From Albugo candida (taxonomy: Eukaryota > Oomycota > Peronosporomycetes > Albuginales), in contig JBDOQK010000015.1 of assembly GCA_040437565.1 (NCBI GenBank), positions 186,001-250,000 of the forward strand: a stretch of 64,000 bases of DNA, given 5' to 3'. The notes beneath the pieces are model-generated. The model saw only the letters and a list, made by a program, of their open reading frames with translations, searched no databases and was not told the DNA's origin. Shown here piece after piece: positions 45,901 through 55,464 of the stretch; positions within the stretch are counted from its first letter, which is position 1; each line of letters begins with the position of its first letter. A program made the translations under genes and the position numbers.

Positions 45901-46411
45901 TGCATACAGTTTGGTCTCCTACATCCTTCTGCTGAAAGATCGGCATAATGGTAACATTCTACTGAACGCCCAAGGCCATCTCATTCACATTGATTTTGGC
46001 TTTATTCTCGGAATCGCTCCTGGAGGTGCCTTCAGCTTGGAAGATGCTCCTTTCAAACTCACACACGAAATGGTCCAAGTGATGGGTGGATTAGACTCGG
46101 ACGGGTACCAGCAATATCGTCGGCTTTTATGTGACGGCTTTGTAGCCGTTCGAAAGTATCAACGCGAGATTCTCGCTCTTTTGCAAACAACCGGTCAACA
46201 ATCTCCATTCCCGTGTTTTTCACCTGGAAAAAGCAATAAGAAGAAGCATTTGGCTCGCTTACTTGCAGGTGTTCACGACAGACTACATACCCCGAAATCC
46301 CGAGAAGAGCTGGAGAAAAAAGTAGATTATCTCTTGCGTAAGAGCTATAACGCATGGGGAACCCGTCGATATGACGCGTATCAGTTACGAAGCAACAACA
46401 TCTACCCTTGA
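42956..46411 (+). CDS. Phosphatidylinositol 4-kinase (type III beta-like) with PH and FYVE-like domains
   Basis: Single exon of 1151 residues. A PH domain (about 85-185: MRGYLRKRYRNNYYMGSYRF, KKNWVDAIETALKA) is followed by a FYVE-like zinc finger (about 260-315: CYQCKHHFKKF, CSSCNWTFCRRHCRQF, RCCNGC), a helical PIK domain (about 370-500), an acidic linker, and the kinase (about 860-1150). Kinase signatures: IIVKTNDDLRQEMFTMQIIQ, LLLKDRHNGNILL, HIDFGFILGIAPGG. The kinase is closest to PI4K-beta. PH and FYVE modules would direct it to phosphoinositide membranes; standard PI4K-beta lacks both. CRRHCR departs slightly from the R(R/K)HHCR FYVE consensus, so lipid binding is uncertain. Confidence 0.88.
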   Translation: MEDGSSSSATFLRLTETEGIKTDHEPIELRNAETETEVTEISERQASHKISKFAGLPLNTIETNGHNLDIILENSQSTIHTDDIIMRGYLRKRYRNNYYMGSYRFCVLRGVCLRWFISEEDATTGTRWRGEEYVKAIERWSGFGSIRTYPHAFAIHTESGRVLLCSASTLKEKKNWVDAIETALKASGSRHTSATFGMLEGNPDGRRIVPEDIIRNHQRLGYGNTFLGNADQPIPSSADTSSLGLSTANSAQTQAPRECYQCKHHFKKFVSRRIVCSSCNWTFCRRHCRQFISLYHIESNNSFLRRCCNGCVIRQDFLKYLDSFIKFLNALVQKRQTVKMLIESKLSEAIRGDGTPNQFQSESYPSVVERLRTDPMSLIRTIKILYRSRRDPCLFRIACERLPFYIENSIDRVETLWYQILHLVQCLEDDIDVSFIQIFYLKRYIRAVCRRSPRIALQTIWNTQASLNDITSHNSNLLLEVLAFTFPPTRLRLTSDNDIECPDLWSDMILMDSPDHQRCAIIARLMHVSRYVEGIIQEDGEEAWVDRWLNANSPQEFQKSAKELHETGISLCEQQTSITYESLDVPSLQKDAEKINAGSLVFEDLVMKQVQFVKSLAAISDGLRGVYPEKRRSVVLEEELIRLNEQLHDTLYPLSSASDELYRVLRVPPTEGKVFMTKERAPTMLLVETVPLHARDEAVYGDDDRILRPFLSSSRLSCTILDFEMDEKKYVPEAPTSLHLDELDDEASQFTDSQCSVKTAPWLTPCARSTSARAQRSTEMWREFSTDVEDDGPEYSQTMINTHPARSSVHHDSSHFREAEGDTGSFRRKSHHDVGESLVYNCNVYGESWKDKQERIRRNSPVGNLPGWKLFTIIVKTNDDLRQEMFTMQIIQKFQSVFQRENLPLWLRTYRIVATGANIGLLETITDACSLDHLKKSFGNGEKTLYEYFQAAYGDTRSMTVSKYVAEVGLEEARNNFINSMAAYSLVSYILLLKDRHNGNILLNAQGHLIHIDFGFILGIAPGGAFSLEDAPFKLTHEMVQVMGGLDSDGYQQYRRLLCDGFVAVRKYQREILALLQTTGQQSPFPCFSPGKSNKKKHLARLLAGVHDRLHTPKSREELEKKVDYLLRKSYNAWGTRRYDAYQLRSNNIYP

Positions 46412-46474
46412 TCCTTGAAACGTTTGCCTATCAATAGATTCACACGCTGTGCATGAGCTCTGACGAGAAGGTCG

Positions 46475-49198
46475 ATGAACGCTTTGATCGACGTGGAATG
46501 TGAGTTTGCAGACCACAATGCTGCCATACACACAATGTGTTTTAATGAACGGCAAAACACTTTTGTCTCGTGTGATCCCAACGTACTTCGATTATGGAAA
46601 GCGGGTCAAATGCCTGGAGGAAGCAGTATGGATGGACACAGTTGTCGTGCGACGCAATTGCGTCGAGTCAAATTACCTTCCAGAACGAATTGTCACATCC
46701 AAGCGATTGTTTATATCGAATCGCGCGACCTGTACATCGCCTCAGCTCAAGATGGAACGTTCCGAGTGTACGACAACATGCTGGAAGAGCTGACGTCTAT
46801 CCATACGTCTCGCGGACACATTCAGTGTCTCGCTTTCGATTCCAAGCACCAGCTGCTCATTGCCGGAGGATTGGATGGATGCACAGCTTGGCGTGTACGA
46901 GAGTCGACCCAGGATGCTGGATTCAATCCGCTGTACGAACTCTTTCGACTCGATACATACTTCAAATCCTCTTGCAAACATTTGCAAGCGCATTTGGCAA
47001 ACTCTGATCGGCTTTGGATCACTTTTTTGAAAGTCGATACGCACGAAAACAAACTGTTCACACTCTGCAAAGAGCATGTTGAGGTATTTGACACAGAAGA
47101 CGGTCGACTCGATGAGACACTTTATAATTTCTACGCAAAAGATTTGGGCGCATTAAGCAGTTTGGCTCTCATCCGCAAAGCGCAAATGATGGTTCTTGGA
47201 ACTTCAAATGGAGCGATTATGATCGTATCAATTCATCCGACATCGGTTTTGAACGTTTTCAGAGAACATGGAGGCGCGGTAACGAGTATGATGGTGCATT
47301 ACGGGTCGTCGTTCTTACTCTCTTGCTCCCTGGACGGAACGATTCGTGTCTGGGATCTGGAAGTACGACAACATGTCCATTGTCTGACGACAAATGAACA
47401 CATGTATGAGCTTGGAGAATGCAGTGGATCATCATCAAGTCGCTTTTACACTCGATTTCGGAACAGTATACGAGTGTATCGCATCTATTCCGCAGTCAGA
47501 GAATTCTTCTCGAGTCTCGCTCGTATCACGAGAATCGAGCGCGTGAGTGTGAGTTTCTTAGCGTCAAAATCGATTCGCGAGCGTAACGAAATGGAATGCG
47601 ATCACAAAGCACTGGTTTTAATCGCTGCTGCTGACAATACGATTCATATTTTGGATGGAGAACGAACGCGACAAGCTCCATTGTATTCGTGGATTCCTGG
47701 CACTAAAGCATCAGAAATCATCGACGTATCGTTCCATGTCGAAACGCGTCATCTGTTTCTTCTCCACAGGAATCAAACAATAGCAATGACTGACACTCAG
47801 CAGCCCAATATCGACAATACGCGCAATATCTATCGTTCGATTGACTGTAGCCTGAATCCAGCAGCACGAAATGGCGTCCGCATGATCTCTCCGACTCGAC
47901 CGATGGAATGTGACATTCCAGCCGAGATCAGGTCGGCTCGAAGAGGTCGAGATAGCTTTTTGTTTGCGAATTTGACTCCGGAAGGGAATGTTCAGTGTCT
48001 CTGCTGTCTTCATTTCACACCGATTTTGGAAACGCATATTCAGAAACCAATGTGGCGGAACGACACAGTCGATGCGAAAAACTCTTTTCGCGCTGATGAG
48101 ATACTTTTCTGCACCTCACACAATCGTCAAAGTCTGGTGAGGCCTCGAGTCACGTGGGAAGAAAGGAGAATGGCTGGTGTACGAGCACCTTTGGAATGGA
48201 TTGTATGTGGCACTTCGTCAGGCGAACTCGTTTTTTGGAACACGGAATGTGAGCCAATTGACTGTATGCTTCCATCGGCTATCGTCAAGCGCGTCCACAA
48301 AGATCCTGTGACATATATCACTGCGAGCATTGCTACTCCGTGTATGGTGAGTTGCAATACATCTCATCAGTACTATATATGGCATCTACAGCCGTCTTTC
48401 GATCTGAAGCAAATCGTCTCCTTCCAGCCTGCAACTCCATTCTCATGTATTGGATTTTCGCCCATTTCCGAGTCGATGGTCGCTGGATATGACGATGGAT
48501 TGGTGCTCATGATCGAGTACAGCGAGCTGCGTGAAGCGAAAGCTGTTGATGACGTTGCGAGGTTCCAAATTGCAAGCGAATTGACTCCCGCTGATGAGGA
48601 TCACGACACAACCGTCGTGGCGGTCGATTTTCTGGACGAGAAAGCGATTTTTATCACTGCAAGTGCCGATGCGATACTCAAAATTTGGAGCTCGCAGAAA
48701 GTGTTATTACGACAACTAATGACCGCAATGGCTGTATCATCAGTTCGCTTTATAAACACTCGTGGTGATTTGCTGGTGGCTTCCGAGAAACGAGCGTACA
48801 CGCTGATTCAGGATGAGATAATACCTGATCATGTACGAGTAATGACGCTAGAGCAGATTGGGATCGCCAAAGAGAGACGCCGATGCGAACTGAAGCGAGA
48901 ATTCGCTACTGATGAAATGGATCAAAAAGTAGCGCAAGTCGATGCTCCTGTGCCCGAAATGGAAAAAATTGCCAATACAGCAATTCTTTCGTCATCGACC
49001 AGCAAGCAATTCCAATCTTTGTGCATGGAACACGTGAAATATCATTTAGCGTCTTTGGAAACTCCGATTCTTCGACATGCATCCATTGAGACCGGACCTC
49101 TGAATGCAGACGTCATTACGTGCAAACAAGTGTCAGCGAATATGGTACGGAGGCTGCACATTGAAAATGAAGTCACTGAATATCTCGCTGTAGTGTGA
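46475..49198 (+). CDS. Large WD40-repeat protein of unknown function
   Basis: Single exon, 907 residues. WD-type units recur through the protein, e.g. ASAQDGTFRVYDN, LSCSLDGTIRVWDLEVRQHV, CGTSSGELVFWNTE and ITASADAILKIWSSQKVLL. There are enough for about two propellers. No other domain is recognised and no orthologue name can be given with confidence; such proteins often scaffold ciliary or trafficking complexes. A further frame (49218-49526) lies directly downstream in another phase. It could be joined by removing 28 nt (49190-49217, GT...AG), which is shorter than other introns here. It may instead be 3' UTR or the result of a frameshift. Confidence 0.75.
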   Translation: MNALIDVECEFADHNAAIHTMCFNERQNTFVSCDPNVLRLWKAGQMPGGSSMDGHSCRATQLRRVKLPSRTNCHIQAIVYIESRDLYIASAQDGTFRVYDNMLEELTSIHTSRGHIQCLAFDSKHQLLIAGGLDGCTAWRVRESTQDAGFNPLYELFRLDTYFKSSCKHLQAHLANSDRLWITFLKVDTHENKLFTLCKEHVEVFDTEDGRLDETLYNFYAKDLGALSSLALIRKAQMMVLGTSNGAIMIVSIHPTSVLNVFREHGGAVTSMMVHYGSSFLLSCSLDGTIRVWDLEVRQHVHCLTTNEHMYELGECSGSSSSRFYTRFRNSIRVYRIYSAVREFFSSLARITRIERVSVSFLASKSIRERNEMECDHKALVLIAAADNTIHILDGERTRQAPLYSWIPGTKASEIIDVSFHVETRHLFLLHRNQTIAMTDTQQPNIDNTRNIYRSIDCSLNPAARNGVRMISPTRPMECDIPAEIRSARRGRDSFLFANLTPEGNVQCLCCLHFTPILETHIQKPMWRNDTVDAKNSFRADEILFCTSHNRQSLVRPRVTWEERRMAGVRAPLEWIVCGTSSGELVFWNTECEPIDCMLPSAIVKRVHKDPVTYITASIATPCMVSCNTSHQYYIWHLQPSFDLKQIVSFQPATPFSCIGFSPISESMVAGYDDGLVLMIEYSELREAKAVDDVARFQIASELTPADEDHDTTVVAVDFLDEKAIFITASADAILKIWSSQKVLLRQLMTAMAVSSVRFINTRGDLLVASEKRAYTLIQDEIIPDHVRVMTLEQIGIAKERRRCELKREFATDEMDQKVAQVDAPVPEMEKIANTAILSSSTSKQFQSLCMEHVKYHLASLETPILRHASIETGPLNADVITCKQVSANMVRRLHIENEVTEYLAVV

Positions 49199-49520
49199 GG
49201 CTGAAAGTATCGTGCAGGAAGAGAGAATCACGTCCGATGATGTAAAAGTTCCATCTCAAACATCCATTAGACTCGCCTCAAGTATCGAGAAAAGTGGCTC
49301 GATAAAGCCTCGACAACAAACTTTGAGCGCAAGTGAAAAGATGGCGAAATGTGACTCTGATAACAGCAAACTCGCATTCAAACCAAAGGAATGTATTCAT
49401 CTTCCACATCTTCCGTCCAGTAATTGCAAAAAACAAAATTCAATTCACGTGAAGACGCCGCGAATTTTGTGGAATGCAATTGGCGGCAATCAAAGAAGAT
49501 CAATTGCATCCTTTCGACAG

Positions 49521-49934
49521 TCATAACAGCTCACAAATGACACCGAGTAGCAATACCAGTGCCAGAACACGAGACGCATATGGACGGGATGCGATACTGC
49601 AGCCACAACGGGCGGCAGCTACACGAATTGAAGCGATCTGATCGCCCCAATATCCATACAAGCTCTTTGATGGATCAAAGTAGTAATCTGGTGGGGTGTA
49701 AACACCTCGACATGATTTTGACATTGCGTGTAGAAGAGATTGGCATCCAGCTGGACAAATCTTCAGAACTGGATCGCACGCTAAACACGATCCTGAAGTC
49801 GTTCCATTGCCTCTATCCCCAATTTTCTCGACTATTTGCCCACAGGAGACCCAGGATGCACCCAGAGGCTTTGGCATTGTACTCGCGGCATCCACAAGCA
49901 AACACGGCAGGAAGACGCAGAATTTCGGTCTCAT
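49521..49934 (-). CDS. Small Cys-rich secreted protein, possibly GPI-anchored
   Basis: 137 residues from the ATG at 49934 (a GTG precedes it in frame). An N-terminal hydrophobic stretch (CVFLPCLLVDAAS) looks like a signal peptide. The middle has ten cysteines (SCLACDPVLKICPAGCQSLL and others). The C terminus is a hydrophobic tail (VLALVLLLGVICELL) directly at the stop, as in GPI-anchor signals. No known family. The 3' end overlaps by about 6 bp the open frame trailing the WD40 gene. It could be a surface protein of the parasite, but that is inference. Confidence 0.55.
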   Translation of the reverse strand: MRPKFCVFLPCLLVDAASTMPKPLGASWVSCGQIVEKIGDRGNGTTSGSCLACDPVLKICPAGCQSLLHAMSKSCRGVYTPPDYYFDPSKSLYGYWGDQIASIRVAAARCGCSIASRPYASRVLALVLLLGVICELL

Positions 49935-49997
49935 CACAAGGCAGGAAGTTTGCGATTATATTTAGATGATCATATAACCGCTAATGAGATCAGTTGA

Positions 49998-52094
49998 TCA
50001 GTAGCTTCTTCCCCATAATGTCCAGGTTTTCGCCGGTTTCCCACTGATAAAGCATCGGAGGCTTTCATCGAACGGCTGTTTATTGTTGTCAAAAGGATTG
50101 CACAATGTTTTTGCTGCCGCACTCGTCGCTGTGTTCTCAGCTTCATCCTCTAAACCCATCAGCGCCAAAGATTCTTGACGGCTTTTTGTCTTGACAACTT
50201 CCTCCCATTCCACTTCATTGCAAAATGGCGTCAAAATCATATTTCCTTGACTCAGTGCCGACACGAAATCATTCCATTCCGTCACTGTCTGGATGTGTGA
50301 ATCTCGCTTATGTCGCGCACGGGCAAGCATGTCGCTTTGTATCTCTTCCAGGAGTGCCGGGATCAACGTCGATAGTTTTGAGACTGGAACATCGGTCTTG
50401 ACGCCATTGTCTCGACGAACAACACGCACTTGATGGCTCATGAGGTCTTTGGGTCCGATTTCGAATCGAAGAGGGACGCCTTTGAGCTCCCAGAAATTGT
50501 ATTTCCATCCCGGCGTGTAGACTTGTCGATCGTCCACCTGAACTCGGACACCTACAGACTTTAAAAGCTCGCACACTTTGTTCGCTTGATTCGATATCTC
50601 GTCAATCTCTTGTTGGTCCTTGTACGGAATCGGGACAATGATCACCTGTAGTGGTGCAATTCTCGGTGGTAGAACCAGTCCTTTATCGTCACCGTGAACC
50701 ATGATCATGATGCCGATCGAGCGGGTCGTGAAGCCCCATGAGGTTTGAAATGGGATCAGTTTCTTCCCATCTTCGTATTCAGCTGCAATGCCAAACATTT
50801 TTCCAAAATTTTGACCTAATTGATGCGAAGTCGCAGCCTGGATGCCACGTCCGGTAGCAGGAATAAAGCCTTCAATGGTCGTCGTGTAATCGGCTCCAGC
50901 AAATTTTTCCTTCTCGGTCTTGATGCCTTTGATCATCGGTACAGCTAATAGCTCTTCATAAGCAGCTGCGTAGAAATCAAGAATTTGGTAGACTTGCTCA
51001 TCGGCTTCTGCTTTCGTCGCATGAGCCGTATGACCTTCTTGCCATAAAAATTCTCGGGTACGAATAAAAGGTGTTGGATTTTTGAATTCCCAACGTACAA
51101 CATTATTCCACTGATTCAGCTTTAAAGGAAGGTCTCGATGACTTCGTATCCAGTTTTTGAAGGCTGGGTACATGATCGTCTCACTTGTGGGGCGAATGGC
51201 GATCGGCTCTTTCAGGTCGGAGCTTCCAGACTTTGTCACCCACGCGACTTCAGGTGCAAAACCTTCCAAATGATCTTTTTCTCTCTGCAGTTTCTCACTG
51301 GACACGAAAATTGGAAAGTAGCAATTCTTCACGCCAATTGATTTAATACGAGAATCAAGAAAATCTTGAATATTTTCCCAGATTTCGTACGAATACGGCC
51401 GTAAGATATAGCAACCAGAGATGTCGTAGTAATCGATCATGCCAGATTTTGTGATCACTTCGGTGTACCATTCTCCGAAATTCTCAGTTTGTGTATAGCT
51501 GAGACCCTCGTGTGATTTCTGCTCTGTCGATTTTGCAGCTTTCACGCTTTTTTTCGCCACGATCCGAGTTGGTGTGCTTTCACTCAAATTATCCACAAAG
51601 TCGATAAGTATGGGTTCATGTTTGAATGCCGTAGCGAATGCCAAGAGAGCTTTTGGCGTTAAAGAGAGTGTGATATCATTCCTTAACGGATGACAATGAA
51701 TTCTGTTGGTCTCTAACAGCAATGTATCCATCACAAAACGAACTTGTTGCGTTGTATCGTGCATGACACAAAGAGGGGATACAGAGCCTTTTTGAACGTT
51801 TAGCGCCGTTTCCAGTACATCTTCGCCAGCAAATCGTAAATTATACTTTTTACCACTACCTACAGCACTTAATTTTTGACCGAGAAGCTTTGTATCGACC
51901 TTTGTAGATGCTGCAGTAGTGACTAAAAACACTCCTTCTTTCTTGTCTTTAAACACGAGATTTTTCGTCAAAATACCATCGAGATGGCCTAATTCCGTCA
52001 CTAAATCCTCTACTGTCGGAAGTGGTTTATGCTCATGACGCTCATACGTCAGCGAAAGCCGCTCGAGCGCCGCGATCACAGCTACCTCACTCAT
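49998..52094 (-). CDS. Prolyl-tRNA synthetase with N-terminal YbaK/ProX-type editing domain
   Basis: 698 residues from the ATG at 52094. Residues 1-165 form a YbaK/ProX domain (VIAALERLSLTYERHEHKPL; LVFKDKKEGVFLVTTAAST), which in relatives hydrolyses mischarged Ala-tRNA-Pro. From about 195 the eukaryote/archaeal-type class II ProRS follows: NFGEWYTEVITKSGMIDYYD, IAIRPTSETIMYPAFKNWIR, REFLWQEGHTAHATKAEADE and SHQLGQNFGKMFGIA. The protein ends in KTWTLWGRSY with the terminal Tyr seen in this group. The same two-part order is known in apicomplexan ProRS. The frame is open upstream into a gap, so a longer N terminus is possible. Confidence 0.92.
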   Translation of the reverse strand: MSEVAVIAALERLSLTYERHEHKPLPTVEDLVTELGHLDGILTKNLVFKDKKEGVFLVTTAASTKVDTKLLGQKLSAVGSGKKYNLRFAGEDVLETALNVQKGSVSPLCVMHDTTQQVRFVMDTLLLETNRIHCHPLRNDITLSLTPKALLAFATAFKHEPILIDFVDNLSESTPTRIVAKKSVKAAKSTEQKSHEGLSYTQTENFGEWYTEVITKSGMIDYYDISGCYILRPYSYEIWENIQDFLDSRIKSIGVKNCYFPIFVSSEKLQREKDHLEGFAPEVAWVTKSGSSDLKEPIAIRPTSETIMYPAFKNWIRSHRDLPLKLNQWNNVVRWEFKNPTPFIRTREFLWQEGHTAHATKAEADEQVYQILDFYAAAYEELLAVPMIKGIKTEKEKFAGADYTTTIEGFIPATGRGIQAATSHQLGQNFGKMFGIAAEYEDGKKLIPFQTSWGFTTRSIGIMIMVHGDDKGLVLPPRIAPLQVIIVPIPYKDQQEIDEISNQANKVCELLKSVGVRVQVDDRQVYTPGWKYNFWELKGVPLRFEIGPKDLMSHQVRVVRRDNGVKTDVPVSKLSTLIPALLEEIQSDMLARARHKRDSHIQTVTEWNDFVSALSQGNMILTPFCNEVEWEEVVKTKSRQESLALMGLEDEAENTATSAAAKTLCNPFDNNKQPFDESLRCFISGKPAKTWTLWGRSY

Positions 52095-52160
52095 TTTAAT
52101 TTCTGGCTCAAAATCACCAAACGCTAATTCAAGGTCAAGATGAGAAGGAATAGGATCGTA

Positions 52161-52260
52161 NNNNNNNNNNNNNNNNNNNNNNNNNNNNNNNNNNNNNNNN
52201 NNNNNNNNNNNNNNNNNNNNNNNNNNNNNNNNNNNNNNNNNNNNNNNNNNNNNNNNNNNN
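52161..52260. other. Assembly gap (100 N)
   Basis: No shared sequence between flanks was seen, so this is one of two gaps that may hide real sequence. It separates prolyl-tRNA synthetase from an upstream minus-strand open frame. Confidence 0.98.
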
Positions 52261-52478
52261 ATAGAGATGATATTCCCTTGATCTTCGACAATACTCATCC
52301 CCACTGCTTCCGACACACTCACAGGCTGCTCCAATGGAGCGCGTGGATCCACATATCCCTGCTGAGCGTTCGGACGTCCTTCCACAACTCGCGTTTCATT
52401 ACCAGCTCGAACGATTTCGGCTTCTGTCGCAGACGGCGTTCCATGCAGAGCATAGCTGGTGTCTTCATCCTCGTACAT
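52261..52478 (-). CDS. Unplaced open frame upstream of prolyl-tRNA synthetase (partial)
   Basis: An ATG at 52478 opens 72 codons on the minus strand into the gap (MYEDEDTSYALHGTPSATEA...). The sequence is acidic and disordered-looking with no known domain. It is in frame with the synthetase across 100 N, but the N count is arbitrary, so this means little. It may be an N-terminal extension of the synthetase or a separate gene. Confidence 0.35.
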
Positions 52479-52491
52479 GATGTATCTGTAT

Positions 52492-52776
52492 TCAAAAGGA
52501 ATCTGCTAGCGACCAGTCTGGTTTAAGAGTGAAGAGACAGCATTCAAATTCTTTCACCAAGTAACTGATTAGAGCCCGTTCAAGCCGAGTTACAAATAAC
52601 ATGTGCTTTAGTGCTACTTTCCGCATAAACTCAGCTGAAGTATCGTCTTGGGATAAGGTGAGGCAAATGTAGCGAGTGGGAGAAGAGTTGGCGGTTAGTG
52701 GATACTTTGTGGCACTTGCTACCCGCACGATCAGTGTAGACTGCCTTTTGTGCCACATACTCGACGACAGACATTT
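52492..52776 (-). other. Possible small ORF between SEC23 and prolyl-tRNA synthetase
   Basis: The minus strand is open for 88 codons up to a stop at 52492 (ICLTLSQDDTSAEFMRKVAL ... CLFTLKPDWSLADSF) but begins with a GTG. An ATG at 52776 in another frame opens MSVVEYVAQKAVYTDRAGSK. A frameshift or small intron could join them. No family recognised. Confidence 0.3.
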
Positions 52777-52842
52777 TCTCCTTCGGCGTTTGTAGCAAAC
52801 ATTCGTTTGTATATATGTAAAGGATTTATAGCTACTTTCAAG

Positions 52843-55387
52843 TTAGGATTTAACAGCCAAATTCATCAAATGCTCCATAAACACTTTGAGGCTAACATCG
52901 TCTGTGAAAATAACTTCCCCTTGGCCGTCCATACTGTTATGCGTCACTGATGGATTCAATTTTGCCATCAAGAATCGAGATTGACTCTTGTGTTGATCGC
53001 AGACAATGTAACGCGGCACTGGGAACCTAGAATCCATTATTAGTTGAGCATCGGCTTGGGGAGCTTCCAGTAGATTTTTAAAATTGATATGTTGCGGGTC
53101 ATCTTGGAACTTTTGGTCACGCCAGGCGGCGATTGTGTCGCCGTGGAAGACAACGACGTAGAAGAAGGAATCCAAAAGCAAAATTGTATCAGGTCGAACG
53201 CTTGCAGCATCCAAAAGAGCCGGGACGGGTGGTCCATTGAATGAGTACGATAAAAGGGATGGCTGAATCATGACCAGCGAATTCGTTGTGCTTTCACGCA
53301 AGAGACAATGTCGAAAGTATGTGCTTTCATCGGGTGAGTACCCAAATACAGTCAGAAATTGTGATCGTCGGAGGTGGAACATAAATTGCGGGAATATCGC
53401 AAATTCGGGTGACAAACGAAAGCTCGATGGATCATCTTTACGATACTCTGCAAACCGAGTCGCTAAGCGAATCAACGAGCGGTCGATCCAGCGCATGATA
53501 TCCAATTGCTCCTCACCTTTTTCAGATCGATGGACTGCAACTCGAGCTAGCAATACAGCAGCTGCTTCCTGGTCGAAACCTCTTCCTAGAGAGGTTGTAT
53601 CGTTTGGATCAACTGTCCAAGGTCCACAAACTGTAGTGACACGAGTGCGATAGCGTCCACTAGCGTGCTGGTAGCGAGTTATCAATTGAATAAATCGACT
53701 TTTTCCGGGAGCTAAAGCCACTTGGTTTGCCACATCAAAATAAATCGCAATAGTCGTATTCGGATCAATCCCGCCCATTGACCAGATATTAGTTCCACCA
53801 ATTCCGATCTCCGTCTCGGAGATGTTTTTCGGTGCTGCTCCTTGACGCTTTGTTGCAGCACAGTGGCCAATAGCCCCAGCAACTTTAAATTCACGACTTG
53901 TCAATACTTCCACAGACGCAGCAAACGCCATTGTGAGATGATCTTTATCGCACTCTGCAGCTTCATCTGAGAATTTGCTAAACATACGCCGAAAAGACTC
54001 GCGAAAAACGGATTGACCGAAAGAGTCCGCCAAAACGATTACCCCGCCAGTCTTTTGGACACAGGACTTCATTTCCAGCACTCCACTTTGATCCAAGGAA
54101 CAAGCAAAGATGTCCACAACGTGGTTGGAAGTCACACAGCGATTTGACAGTTCCTGATAAAACGCCACTGCTTTCTTGGACAAAGGAGCGTTGTCTTTCT
54201 GAAGATCGGTGTGAGAACGAATGTCCTGTTTTCGATCGCGATTCACAATTGCTCCGGTTCCAATTGTTGGAGGACCTCCAACAAACATCATGATACGAGC
54301 TCCTTGGCCTCGATACGCTGATTCCAATAGACCCACACAGACGGATAAGGCGACTCCCGTGCATCGCTGTGGGCGTTGGTCTGCGCTAACCGGCCAAGGA
54401 TCTTTTTGCAAGTCTTCTAGAATAGATTCTAATGTGAATCCACACTCAAAAACTGGTAAGAGGAAGCGTGAGACCGGATGCTGCTGTTGTTGCTGTGGAT
54501 TTGCCGCATTGGGTTGCGGACGATTTACAGACGTCAAACCCAGCATATCATGCACTTGTTGCACTGTGAAATCTTTACTTCCACGAAAGACGTACGATTT
54601 TGGAATTTCCGGAAATCCTAGCTCATGAACATGCACCATAGTGCCAAATGTAACGAGTCCAATTAAAGCATTAGGAGGCAACTGATTCAAAGTCTGCTGA
54701 ATCGAGTCCTTCAGTTCTTCCAATTCATCTTCTGGTATACAAGTATCGATGCAAAATACGAAAATTGGCGGACTTGCCTGGTAATTTTGCCGCTCATATT
54801 CGAGTGTCGTGTACTGCGGAATCAGCTCAGCCGGAAGATTTTCTTGGGTAATATTCTCGGCGTAATGCGGTGGAAAATGATTCCGAGTCACGCAGAACGG
54901 ACATACCCAAATTTTGGAAACAAAATCCACCTGGCAGAATGGGTTGAGGATAGCTGCACAGCTTTTACAGTGAACTGGATCATATTCCAAAGCGGGAGGG
55001 ATCCCTTCGATAGGCTTCAGTGGCTGGTATAAGCATCCCACAGGTACAACAGATCGAGTCTGTTCCAGTTTGGTACAGGGCCAGCTATTCCATGAAAATC
55101 GAATGCCATCTTTGGACTCCATTTCATGAAAGTCCCATTCCTGTGCCGGAACGTTTTGGTAGCCTCCGGCTTGTTGCTGAGCGTACTGATCGAACTCGAC
55201 TGGTTGCTGCTGGGCATATTGGTCATATCCCGCGGCTGGTGCTGGCGCTTGCGGCTGTGAGTACTGTTGGTACTGATCATAACCTTGTTGGCTATATTGC
55301 TGCTGAGGTTGCGCAGCTTGCTGGTGTTGACCGTACTGTTGCTGCATGTATTGTTGTTGTTGATCATATTGACCATACGATTGAGGC

Positions 55388-55422
<35 letters not shown>

Positions 55423-55464
55423 ATCATAGGCAGCGTTGTAATTTGCAGCGTAACCACCGTGCAT
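52843..55464 (-). CDS. SEC23: COPII coat protein SEC23 with Gln-rich N-terminal extension
   Basis: Single exon, 873 residues from the ATG at 55464. Family core in order: the beta/zinc finger region ([36 protein letters not shown]), [20 protein letters not shown], the trunk vWA-like domain ([39 protein letters not shown]), helical region and C-terminal gelsolin domain. SEC23 is the GTPase-activating subunit for Sar1 in ER export. The first 110 residues are an unusual Gln/Tyr/Ala-rich extension containing a pure polyGln run from a CAG/CAA tract at about 55390-55425. Such low-complexity starts are more typical of SEC24 or SEC31. Q-tract length may vary among isolates. Confidence 0.95.
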
